Of a DNA stretch of 5,804 nt, positions 1-5,749 are shown in pieces. Positions within the stretch are counted from its first letter, which is position 1. Each line of letters begins with the position of its first letter. The stretch covers positions 1 to 5,804 of the forward strand of contig CAKARD010000082.1 in NCBI GenBank assembly GCA_916720425.1, read 5' to 3'. The translations under genes and the position numbers were made by a program. This DNA is from an uncultured Kingella sp. Its GTDB lineage: Bacteria; Pseudomonadota; Gammaproteobacteria; Burkholderiales; Neisseriaceae. The notes beneath the pieces are model-generated. The model saw only the letters and a program-made list of their open reading frames with translations, did no database searches and had not been told where the DNA came from.

Positions 1-332
1 AGTAAAATGACTTTTTTACCTTGTGCCAAAGCATCATCTAGGTAATGCTTATCTTGATAATGCACAGCATTTTTTAGTGTGGTAGCGGGGGCGTACCAAT
101 AGCGCCCGTATTCCAACACCAACCAAGCCATATGATAAAAATGCTCACGTAAGATAGCCCGCCGTTGTGTTTCGGTAAGTTCGGGAAAGCATAAGCGTAA
201 GTTAATTAATCCGACCTTGCGACGTGGAATAACTAAAAAATAGCAAAGATAGCCCAATATTCGCGCAAGCAGGCGCAATACAGTGGGCGGTAAATAAGAG
301 AGCAGTTTTAAGACAAAAAAGGCAAATTTCAT
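1..332 (-). CDS. lpxL: Lipid A biosynthesis acyltransferase (LpxL/HtrB family), 5' part only
   Basis: Partial gene: the ATG is the complement of 330-332 and the frame stays open to the window start, giving 110 codons of a protein that is usually about 290-310 residues. The family transfers a secondary acyl chain from acyl-ACP to Kdo2-lipid IVA at the inner face of the inner membrane. The protein begins MKFAFFVLKLLSYLPP with an N-terminal hydrophobic anchor (about residues 1-35). It then shows the family block of basic residues and NLRLCFPE (residues 37-51, PRRKVGLINLRLCFPE), the REHFYHMAWLVLEYGRYWY segment (62-80) and KHYLDDALAQGKKVIL (95-110). The catalytic HX4D motif should lie just beyond the cut and cannot be checked. 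The LEYGxYWYAPA and KHYLDDALA blocks resemble meningococcal LpxL1 from memory, which supports a Neisseriaceae origin. The gene diverges from the operon starting at 462. I see no strong ribosome binding site. Family call is sure; the exact paralogue and acyl specificity are inferred. Confidence 0.88.
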   Translation of the reverse strand, partial: MKFAFFVLKLLSYLPPTVLRLLARILGYLCYFLVIPRRKVGLINLRLCFPELTETQRRAILREHFYHMAWLVLEYGRYWYAPATTLKNAVHYQDKHYLDDALAQGKKVIL

Positions 333-461
333 ATAGGTATAATGAAATAAATAAAATCATTTTAGCATAGTTTAGATGATAAATAATACCAAGCTTATTT
401 TGCGCACTAAGGCTCAAAAATAGGGTATATTGATAATATTGGATATTTAAAAGGATATATT
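333..461. promoter_or_regulatory. Divergent intergenic region with weak promoter candidates both ways
   Basis: This 129-base AT-rich gap separates lpxL (minus) from the small membrane-protein gene (plus), so it should hold a promoter for each. On the minus strand the complement of 359-367 reads TGCTAAAAT, a near-consensus extended -10 about 27 bases upstream of the lpxL ATG. On the plus strand GATAAT at 432-437 and TATATT at 426-431 are possible -10 elements. I find no well-spaced -35 for any of them. No terminator-like GC-rich hairpin is visible. The assignment rests mostly on the gene arrangement. Confidence 0.35.
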
Positions 462-821
462 ATGTTTCGTAGACCTGAAGAATGTTTGATGGCATTATTA
501 GCAATATTGTGGCTAGGGGCGCATTATTGGTTAGCGGCGTTATTGACTTCTGCATCTGTATTCTATACTTTTTTTATTACAGGACTGGTGGCTTTATGGA
601 CAATCGTTTTGTTTTGGTTGTGGCATAAAGATTGGATTTATCCGATTTTGCCTGCTGGTGTGGGCTTGTGGTTGGGTTGTTGGATACCCATATTGAGCTT
701 TTGGGCCAATGGTGAGATAACGTGGTATAACAATATCTGGTTTAAAGCGTTGGTCGTGAGTGTGCCGATAGTATTAGGCTATTTGAAACGCTATCAACAT
801 CAGCATAAACATTTGGTTTAG
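462..821 (+). CDS. Small integral membrane protein, function unknown
   Basis: I do not recognise this 119-residue protein. It is strongly hydrophobic and Trp-rich, with about four likely membrane segments near residues 9-29, 33-54, 58-80 and 93-107, and a short basic, His-rich C-terminal tail (KRYQHQHKHLV, 109-119). There is no cleavable signal peptide and no cysteine motif. The start is well supported: AAGGA at 451-455 lies 6 bases before the ATG. Its stop codon is only 8 bases before the asparaginase start, and the next gene's AGGG ribosome site overlaps that stop, so the two are probably cotranscribed and perhaps translationally coupled. The stretch GLWLGCWIPILSFW with the following WYNNIW weakly recalls SPW-type small membrane repeats, but the defining SPW order is not present, so I do not assign it. 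A role linked to asparagine or ammonia handling would be guilt by association only. Confidence 0.8.
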   Translation: MFRRPEECLMALLAILWLGAHYWLAALLTSASVFYTFFITGLVALWTIVLFWLWHKDWIYPILPAGVGLWLGCWIPILSFWANGEITWYNNIWFKALVVSVPIVLGYLKRYQHQHKHLV

Positions 822-829
822 GGTAAATT

Positions 830-1762
830 GTGAAGAAAATTTTAGTACTTTACACAGGCGGCACTATTGGCATGCTAAAAGGCGAGCATGGTTTGTATCC
901 CGATACCGCCTTAGCAAAAACAGCATTATTGCCTTTTGCCGATTATATGCAATTTGATTGGCATATTTGTACACCCTTAATAGACAGTTCTGCCGTATCG
1001 CCACAAGATTGGGCAATGTGGTTGCAGATTGCACAACAAAAATTGCCTGATTATGATGGTATGCTGGTGTTACATGGCACCGATACACTGGCATACAGTG
1101 CTAATATTTTTGCGTTAACTTTAGAACCATGCCATAAACCCATTGTTTTCACAGGCTCACAAAAGCCTTTTAATGCACCCAATAGTGATGCACCCAATAA
1201 TCTTAAGACCGCTATTAATGCATTGAATCAACATATAGGTGTCGTAGTGGCATTTCATGGCAAAATCTTTTCTGCTGTGGGAATCAGTAAAATCAGCACT
1301 GAAAATGATGATGGATTTGCTAATGAACATTTTGGGGTCACACTCCCCCCTCATGCGCCCTCTAATTTACCACGTCAATTTAATCCTAATATCTGTATTT
1401 TGCCTCTATATTTAACCCCAACACACAGTTGTGCATTATTTGCATCAATGATTGCAAATACAACCGCTGATGCACTGATTATCCAAAGTTATGGGCACGG
1501 TAATGCGCCTGATGATGTGGCATTTTTAACCGCCATTGGTCAATTTGTGGCGCAAAAAAAATGGGTATTAAATATCAGTCAAGTAGCACAAGGTTGTGCG
1601 ACAGCAGTTTATGCACAGGGTCATGCGTTACGTGATGCAGGTGTCATTAATGCTGGTAAATGTAATATTGAGACTGCGTGTGCGTTATTGATGTTAGCCA
1701 CCTATAATGCTTGGACGCGTCAAGACATAGAAAACGAATTACATCGCTTAAATCTGCTATAA
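830..1762 (+). CDS. ansA: Type I (cytoplasmic) L-asparaginase
   Basis: Hydrolyses L-asparagine to L-aspartate and ammonia. The 310-residue protein lacks a signal peptide and starts directly with the first beta strand, as expected for the cytoplasmic AnsA type (E. coli AnsA is about 338 residues, so this one is a little short). The first signature, YTGGTIGM at residues 8-15, contains the nucleophile-position Thr12. The second, LHGTDTLAYSA at 81-91, carries the Thr84-Asp85 pair. Lys154 in GISKIST is a candidate for the conserved Lys. YGHGNAP at 221-227 matches the C-terminal-domain motif of the family. The start is GTG at 830: the next in-frame ATG is Met15, inside the first active-site motif, and AGGG at 820-823 sits 6 bases upstream. 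It is the second gene of a unit with the small membrane protein. Its stop codon overlaps a promoter element for ppiD. An A8 run at 1554-1561 is intact and in frame. Confidence 0.93.
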   Translation: MKKILVLYTGGTIGMLKGEHGLYPDTALAKTALLPFADYMQFDWHICTPLIDSSAVSPQDWAMWLQIAQQKLPDYDGMLVLHGTDTLAYSANIFALTLEPCHKPIVFTGSQKPFNAPNSDAPNNLKTAINALNQHIGVVVAFHGKIFSAVGISKISTENDDGFANEHFGVTLPPHAPSNLPRQFNPNICILPLYLTPTHSCALFASMIANTTADALIIQSYGHGNAPDDVAFLTAIGQFVAQKKWVLNISQVAQGCATAVYAQGHALRDAGVINAGKCNIETACALLMLATYNAWTRQDIENELHRLNLL

Positions 1763-1763
1763 T
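1755..1763 (+). promoter_or_regulatory. Extended -10 promoter for ppiD-panC, overlapping the ansA stop
   Basis: The bases TGCTATAAT form a consensus extended -10 (TGn plus TATAAT at 1758-1763), and the asparaginase TAA (1760-1762) lies inside it. No good -35 is present at the usual distance, which is tolerable for an extended -10 promoter. Transcription would start near 1770, giving a leader of about 29 bases before the ppiD ATG at 1799. The 36-base gap contains no terminator hairpin, so read-through from ansA is also possible. Confidence 0.6.
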
Positions 1764-1798
1764 CTTCGCCATTTTAATTCTTTTAATTATATAAAAAT

Positions 1799-3637
1799 AT
1801 GTTTCATATTGTTGATAAATATCGCACTGCGGCTCAAATAACGTTGGGGATAATTGGTATTTCATTTATGGCATTTGGTATGTCCAGTTTTCAAATTGCG
1901 CCTGATAATAATTATATTGTTAAAATTGGTGAGCAACGCATTACCAATCATCAATTAGATGAGGCTTTAAGAAACACTCAACAAGCAGGTGGGGCGATTG
2001 ATCGTCAAGCTGTTTTTAATACATTGGTACAAACTGCCTATTTATTAGAAGGCGCAAAACAAATGGGTGTGGTGGTATCTGATGAACAAATCAAACAAAT
2101 GATTGTGGATAGACCCGAATTCCATAATGCTTTGGGTAAGTTTGATCCTGCATTGTTTAAAAATTATCTTGATGCAATTCATAAATCAGAAAAAGTATTT
2201 ATGCAAGAAGAACGTAATCGTTTGACTATTGCGTTATTGTTGCGAACACTCAATAGCGGCGTGGCTTCTGATACTCAAGCCAAACAGTTATTAAATGCAA
2301 CATTGGCCATACGAACCATACGTACCGCCAGTATAGACATAACACAATTTGCCAATAAAATTCATTTAAATGACGAAGTTTTGCGCCAGTTTTATGAAGC
2401 AAACAAAGCCAGTTATGCAATTTTGCAAGGTGTGCAATTTGAATATATTCAGTTATCACCTAAAGATTTGGTCAATAAGCAAGACGTTTCTGATGCCGAG
2501 ATTGATAAAGCTTTGGCTGAGACAAAAAATAATTTTCAACCCAAACGTCAAATTGCTCATATTTTGATTAATGCGCCTAAAACGGCGGATAATGCGATGC
2601 GTGCTAAAGCGCGTGAACAAGCAGAACAGATTGCCAAAGAAGCGCAAGCCAAACCTGATGATTTTGCACGATTAGCACAAAAATATTCTCAAGATACAGG
2701 TAGTGCTGATAAAGGCGGTGATTTAGGAACATTTTCGGCTAACGATAGTATTGGTGGTAGCACAGCATTAACCGATGGTGCATTTGCCCTCAAAGAAGGT
2801 GAAGTGAGTGGCGTGATCGAAAGTGATTTTGGCTATCATATTTTACGTGCCACACATATTGAACAAGTCAATGTGGCAACACAACGTGAGCATATTAAAC
2901 GAGCGTTGCAAGAGAAAAAAGCCCAAAAAGCCTACGGACAGTTACGTGATGAATTGAGTGAAATTACATTGGTCAATTCAACAGAACTGAAATCTGCCGC
3001 TGATAAAGCAGGTGTGACTTTGCATACTCAAAGTGAATGGCTTACTCATGCTAATGCCGAGAGCCTAGGTGTTCCTTCTGCTGTAGTAGAAGCTTTGTTT
3101 AGCGATGATGTATTCAATAAAAAACATAATTCTGAGGCCATTAACAGTGATGGTGTTACTTGGTTTGTACGTGCTACTGCTATACGCCCTGCTGGTACAG
3201 AAACTTTTGAACAAGTGCAAGCACGTGTGAAACAAGATTATATTAAATCTGAAACATTGCGTCTTGCTAAAGAAGAAGGCCAGAATTTAGTTAAAAAACT
3301 AAATGCTGGTGAGAATGTAAATGTGTCTTGGTCGTCGGTACAAGAAGTGGCACCTGCAGAAATCCGCAGCCATTTACCAGAAAATGCCTTTATTGCATTG
3401 ATGAATGCCATACCCAAAGAAGGTAAACCTGCTTTTGCTTTTTTAGATATTCCCGATATGCCACAGTTGGTGGAAGTGCAACGTATACAAGCCAGTGATG
3501 ATCCTGAATTAATTCGTTCTGCCAAATTAGTTTTGGCACAAAACAATGGTAATGCTTTAGTTGAAGCTTATATCGACAGCTTACGCAGTCAAGTTAAAAC
3601 TCAGCAAGGGATAGAAAAACTTAATGATGGAGAATAG
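1799..3637 (+). CDS. ppiD: PpiD-like periplasmic chaperone / peptidyl-prolyl isomerase
   Basis: Inner-membrane-anchored periplasmic folding factor of the SurA/PpiD group that assists proteins leaving the Sec translocon. Length is 612 residues, close to E. coli PpiD (623). The N-terminus MFHIVDKYRT is the family hallmark: a short cytoplasmic basic segment, then one membrane helix at about 11-30. Next comes a SurA-N-like chaperone region (about 35-200), a single parvulin domain (about 250-355: AHILI at 253-257, GGDLGTF at 306-312, FGYHIL at 344-349) and a long C-terminal region with a coiled-coil-like stretch near 360-385. In the parvulin domain the usual MVxxFE-type segment is replaced by IGGSTALTD (318-326), so isomerase activity may be weak, as described for E. 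coli PpiD. The start is set by homology to the family N-terminus; no Shine-Dalgarno is visible and the next Met (24) would destroy the anchor. panC follows after 3 bases. Confidence 0.92.
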   Translation: MFHIVDKYRTAAQITLGIIGISFMAFGMSSFQIAPDNNYIVKIGEQRITNHQLDEALRNTQQAGGAIDRQAVFNTLVQTAYLLEGAKQMGVVVSDEQIKQMIVDRPEFHNALGKFDPALFKNYLDAIHKSEKVFMQEERNRLTIALLLRTLNSGVASDTQAKQLLNATLAIRTIRTASIDITQFANKIHLNDEVLRQFYEANKASYAILQGVQFEYIQLSPKDLVNKQDVSDAEIDKALAETKNNFQPKRQIAHILINAPKTADNAMRAKAREQAEQIAKEAQAKPDDFARLAQKYSQDTGSADKGGDLGTFSANDSIGGSTALTDGAFALKEGEVSGVIESDFGYHILRATHIEQVNVATQREHIKRALQEKKAQKAYGQLRDELSEITLVNSTELKSAADKAGVTLHTQSEWLTHANAESLGVPSAVVEALFSDDVFNKKHNSEAINSDGVTWFVRATAIRPAGTETFEQVQARVKQDYIKSETLRLAKEEGQNLVKKLNAGENVNVSWSSVQEVAPAEIRSHLPENAFIALMNAIPKEGKPAFAFLDIPDMPQLVEVQRIQASDDPELIRSAKLVLAQNNGNALVEAYIDSLRSQVKTQQGIEKLNDGE

Positions 3638-3640
3638 AAT

Positions 3641-4474
3641 ATGAAAATTGTTCACACTATTGATGAATTGCGTCAATGGCGTAAAACTGTAGCTAACGTA
3701 GCATTTGTGCCTACTATGGGTAATTTGCATTTGGGGCATTTGGCTTTGGTTTCGCAAGCAAAACAAGAAGCACAAAATGTGGTCGTAAGTATTTTTGTTA
3801 ATCGTTTACAGTTTGGTCAAGGTGAAGATTTTGATCAATACCCACGCACCTTAGAACAAGATGCAGAAAAATTACGCCAAGCTGGTGTAGCGGTATTATT
3901 TGCACCTGATGAACGGCAACTTTATCCCCATGTTACTCAGCAGTACCAAGTAGAGCCACCACATTTGCAAAATGAATTATGTGGCGCATTCCGTCCAGGG
4001 CATTTTCGTGGGGTTGCAACGGTGGTAAACAAGTTGTTTAATATTGTTCAGCCCGATGTAGCTTGTTTTGGTAAAAAGGATTACCAACAATTAGTGATTA
4101 TTCAAGGTATGGTTGACGATTTAAATATTCCAGTGCGTATTATTCCTGTGGATACAGGGCGAGATCATGATGGTTTAGCGTTATCTAGTCGTAATCAATA
4201 TCTTAGCCCTCAAGAGCGTGCGCAAGCTCCACAGTTATATCATCAATTACAGCATATTGCTCAAGCGATTCAATCAGGGCAGCGCGATTATGTTGTTTTG
4301 GAAAATCAAGCTAAACAAGCCCTTACCGATCAAGGCTGGCAAGTAGATTATGTAGAAGTTCGCCAAGCGAAAGATTTAAATATTGCACGTGTAGGCGACA
4401 AAGATTTGGTTATTCTTGCTGCGGGACGTTTAGGTAAAACACGTTTGATTGACAATTTAGAAGTCTCATTATAA
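3641..4474 (+). CDS. panC: Pantothenate synthetase (pantoate--beta-alanine ligase)
   Basis: Cytoplasmic enzyme that joins pantoate and beta-alanine in an ATP-dependent reaction through a pantoyl-adenylate, the last step of vitamin B5 synthesis for coenzyme A. The protein is 277 residues, typical for the family (E. coli 283). Motifs in order: PTMGNLHLGHLAL (24-36, containing the HxGH nucleotide site), SIFVNRLQFG (50-59) with EDFDQYPR (62-69), RPGHFRGVATVV (118-129), FGKKDYQQ (143-150), DGLALSSRNQYLS (177-189) and GKTRLIDN (265-272). All key blocks are intact. The VNRLQF variant, in place of VNPxQF, is one I associate with betaproteobacteria. GGAGA at 3629-3633 is a good ribosome site 7 bases before the ATG and overlaps the end of ppiD, so panC is probably expressed from the ppiD promoter. 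Codons 258-275 are duplicated downstream of the acyltransferase at 5750-5804. Confidence 0.97.
   Translation: MKIVHTIDELRQWRKTVANVAFVPTMGNLHLGHLALVSQAKQEAQNVVVSIFVNRLQFGQGEDFDQYPRTLEQDAEKLRQAGVAVLFAPDERQLYPHVTQQYQVEPPHLQNELCGAFRPGHFRGVATVVNKLFNIVQPDVACFGKKDYQQLVIIQGMVDDLNIPVRIIPVDTGRDHDGLALSSRNQYLSPQERAQAPQLYHQLQHIAQAIQSGQRDYVVLENQAKQALTDQGWQVDYVEVRQAKDLNIARVGDKDLVILAAGRLGKTRLIDNLEVSL
4412..4466 (+). repeat. Direct repeat, copy 1 (panC 3' end, in the real gene)
   Basis: These 55 bases are identical, by base-by-base comparison, to 5750-5804. They encode panC residues 258-275 (ILAAGRLGKTRLIDNLEV) plus the first base of the next codon. The left edge is sharp: the base before differs (T at 4411, G at 5749) and no extended similarity follows upstream. 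The right edge is unknown because the second copy reaches the window end. The two copies start 1338 bases apart and bracket the whole acyltransferase gene. Confidence 0.97.
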
Positions 4475-4483
4475 TTGTATAAT
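4449..4483 (+). promoter_or_regulatory. Candidate promoter for the acyltransferase spanning the panC stop
   Basis: TTGACA at 4449-4454 is a consensus -35, followed by TATAAT at 4470-4475 (15-base spacer, short) and a second TATAAT at 4478-4483 (23 bases from TTGACA, but 16 from TTTAGA at 4456-4461). One of these pairings could drive the acyltransferase from within the panC tail. The 49-base gap after panC has no terminator hairpin, so read-through from ppiD-panC is an alternative. The TTGACA lies inside the duplicated segment and recurs at 5787-5792. Confidence 0.45.
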
Positions 4484-4523
4484 AATAAAAAAGTGGATTA
4501 AATTTTATTAGGATTTTTGAATA

Positions 4524-5252
4524 ATGAAAAGAAATATTAGTTTAGATTTTTTTCGTGGCATTATGGCACTTGCTGTGGCATTGGGTCATTTTTTTTATTG
4601 GAATGGGCAAACAAGTAAGATGCCATTGTCATTTATATTGGCGGTTGATTTCTTTTTAGTGTTAAGTGGGTTTGTGATTTCTGCCTCTGTTTTTAATAAA
4701 GAAAATTTTAATACGTATAAATTTATTAAAAGTCGGTATTTTCGATTAGTACCTGTTTATTTATTTTGCGTGATTATTACGCTTATTCCGCAATATTTTT
4801 TTGCAGAGAATTTTGTTAAGCCAAATTCATTAGATGTCATCAGGATTTTATCTATTGGCGGGATGTTGCCAATGAATCATTTGCGATTTATATATTTTGA
4901 ACCATTAGGTATTTCATACACCATTTCTGCAGAGTTTTGGGTAGGTATTTTATTATTTCCATTAGTATTTGTAATAAGGAAATATGCTAGTCAATTATTA
5001 TTACCAGTTTTGATAATATTCAGCCTATTTACTTTTTTAAAGATAGTAAATGATTCACCAGATTTTTTAAATATTCATTATGCACTTGCTTACCCATTTA
5101 TTACTTATGGTATAATTCGTTGTTTATTAGACTATTCACTAGGGATTATAGCGTATACTATTTTTGAACAACGAACAACGAACAACGAACAACGAACAAC
5201 GAACAACGAACAACGAACAACTGGGCAACCGTATTTCAAATTATCGTATTAG
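4524..5252 (+). CDS. Acyltransferase-3 family membrane protein, frame switched OFF by a repeat tract
   Basis: This is the first part of an OafA/acyltransferase-3 type enzyme, an integral membrane protein family that usually O-acetylates surface or secreted glycans. MKRNISLDFFRGIMALAVALGH holds the family R-X10-H motif (Arg11, His22). FFLVLSGFVIS (43-53), FIKSRYFRLVPVY (67-79) and SYTISAEFWVG (131-141) are further family blocks, and several membrane helices follow to about residue 214. From codon 215 the sequence is EQRTTNN repeats encoded by eight GAACAAC units. After them the frame is wrong: ten non-family residues (TGQPYFKLSY) lead to a TAG at 5250-5252. The product is thus 242 residues instead of about 350 and lacks the C-terminal helices, so it is probably inactive as read here. 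AGGA at 4510-4513 is a ribosome site at slightly long spacing (10 bases). Sampled stretches are clearly more AT-rich than panC (about 28% against 45% GC in single 60-base lines), which suggests acquisition. Substrate cannot be told from sequence. Confidence 0.88.
   Translation: MKRNISLDFFRGIMALAVALGHFFYWNGQTSKMPLSFILAVDFFLVLSGFVISASVFNKENFNTYKFIKSRYFRLVPVYLFCVIITLIPQYFFAENFVKPNSLDVIRILSIGGMLPMNHLRFIYFEPLGISYTISAEFWVGILLFPLVFVIRKYASQLLLPVLIIFSLFTFLKIVNDSPDFLNIHYALAYPFITYGIIRCLLDYSLGIIAYTIFEQRTTNNEQRTTNNEQRTTGQPYFKLSY
5166..5221 (+). repeat. Heptanucleotide tandem repeat (GAACAAC)x8, phase-variation tract
   Basis: Eight perfect uninterrupted copies, 56 bases, sit inside the acyltransferase coding region. 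Because 7 is not a multiple of 3, each gain or loss of a unit shifts the frame, while the tract itself has no stop in any frame and always encodes a rotation of EQRTTNN. With 8 copies translation ends at 5250-5252. With 7 or 10 copies it would end at the TAG at 5272-5274. With 6 or 9 copies the downstream frame WATVFQIIVLVL is joined and the gene reads to 5584. The tract encodes a hydrophilic loop between two membrane helices, where variable length is likely tolerated. Confidence 0.95.
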
Positions 5253-5266
5253 TCCTATGTTTCTTA

Positions 5267-5584
5267 TTGTATAGAAAAATTAGTTATAATCGTGTAAATG
5301 AATTTGTATTTCCATTTATTTGTATGGTGTTTATTATTTCGCTAGCACATAGGAGAGGTATTGTTTTTCATTGGTTTAATAATAGAATGGGGCAGTTTTT
5401 TGGTGATATTTCTTACCCAATATATTTAATACATCCATTTTTTATCAATATATTTCAATGGACACATCAGGAATTTAATTATTTAAATAGTTTATTTTAT
5501 ATTTTACTATGTGTTGTATCTGCATTCTTTATCCATAAATTTATTGAAAAACCTTGTATGATTTATTTCTCTAAACGATTATAG
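5267..5584 (+). CDS. C-terminal part of the same acyltransferase, out of frame with its 5' half
   Basis: The frame is open from 5222, immediately after the heptamer tract, to the stop at 5582-5584, and is not a separate gene. The 5267 position marks only a possible TTG start, with no ribosome site. From 5222 the translation runs WATVFQIIVLVLCFLLYRK, a membrane helix directly continuing the topology of the upstream half. It proceeds through FPFICMVFIISLAHRR to FGDISYPIYLIHPFF, the recognisable C-terminal block of acyltransferase-3 proteins (G-x-S-Y-x-x-Y-L-x-H). The last helix ends HKFIEKP, the usual family ending. Joined in frame, the protein would have 348 residues with six repeat units or 355 with nine, both normal for the family. 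The intact coding sequence on both sides of the tract argues for a switchable gene rather than a decaying pseudogene. Confidence 0.85.
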   Translation: MYRKISYNRVNEFVFPFICMVFIISLAHRRGIVFHWFNNRMGQFFGDISYPIYLIHPFFINIFQWTHQEFNYLNSLFYILLCVVSAFFIHKFIEKPCMIYFSKRL

Positions 5585-5749
5585 CAATTTTTTAGTATAT
5601 GCGATTTAAGTTAAGAAGCAATAAAATATTAATTTGGATACATATTGGATAATGGCTTAATCTATTTTTGCTAAAATTCTTGGTTCTATCCTAGAAAAAG
5701 CTCTATTTTTAATGAAAATCTGAATTCTTTGCAACAAGAGTATTTTAGG
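5585..5749. other. AT-rich spacer after the acyltransferase
   Basis: These 165 bases hold no complete gene and no RNA gene or IS end that I recognise. A short imperfect palindrome, TTCTA-TCC-TAGAA at 5684-5696, is too weak and AT-rich to call a terminator. TTGGATA occurs twice, at 5634-5640 and 5645-5651, 11 bases apart; this may be chance. From 5675 to 5749 one frame is open and runs without a stop into the panC-tail copy. Confidence 0.6.

Noticed and set aside
864..1354. Minus-strand open frames opposite the asparaginase gene
   Set aside because: They lie wholly inside a gene with clear family motifs, lack ribosome sites, and their translations look like antisense shadow.
2250..2647. Short open frames on both strands within ppiD
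   Set aside because: They overlap the well-supported PpiD frame, show no family motif and have Cys/Phe/Trp-rich shadow composition.
5166..5221. Heptamer array as a CRISPR or iteron array
   Set aside because: Units are contiguous with no spacers, lie inside a coding region and have no replication or cas gene nearby.
4524..5584. Two separate acyltransferase genes or a plain pseudogene
   Set aside because: The two frames abut exactly at the tandem repeat and together make one normal-length protein, and no other disruption is visible.
5634..5651. Paired TTGGATA direct repeats as an operator
   Set aside because: Only two short AT-rich copies with no gene start beside them; chance is likely in such sequence.
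5684..5696. Palindrome TTCTA-TCC-TAGAA as a rho-independent terminator
   Set aside because: The five-pair stem is AT-rich and not directly followed by a U tract.
5585..5749. Insertion-sequence remnant next to the panC-tail copy
   Set aside because: No recognisable transposase motif, terminal inverted repeat or short target duplication could be seen.
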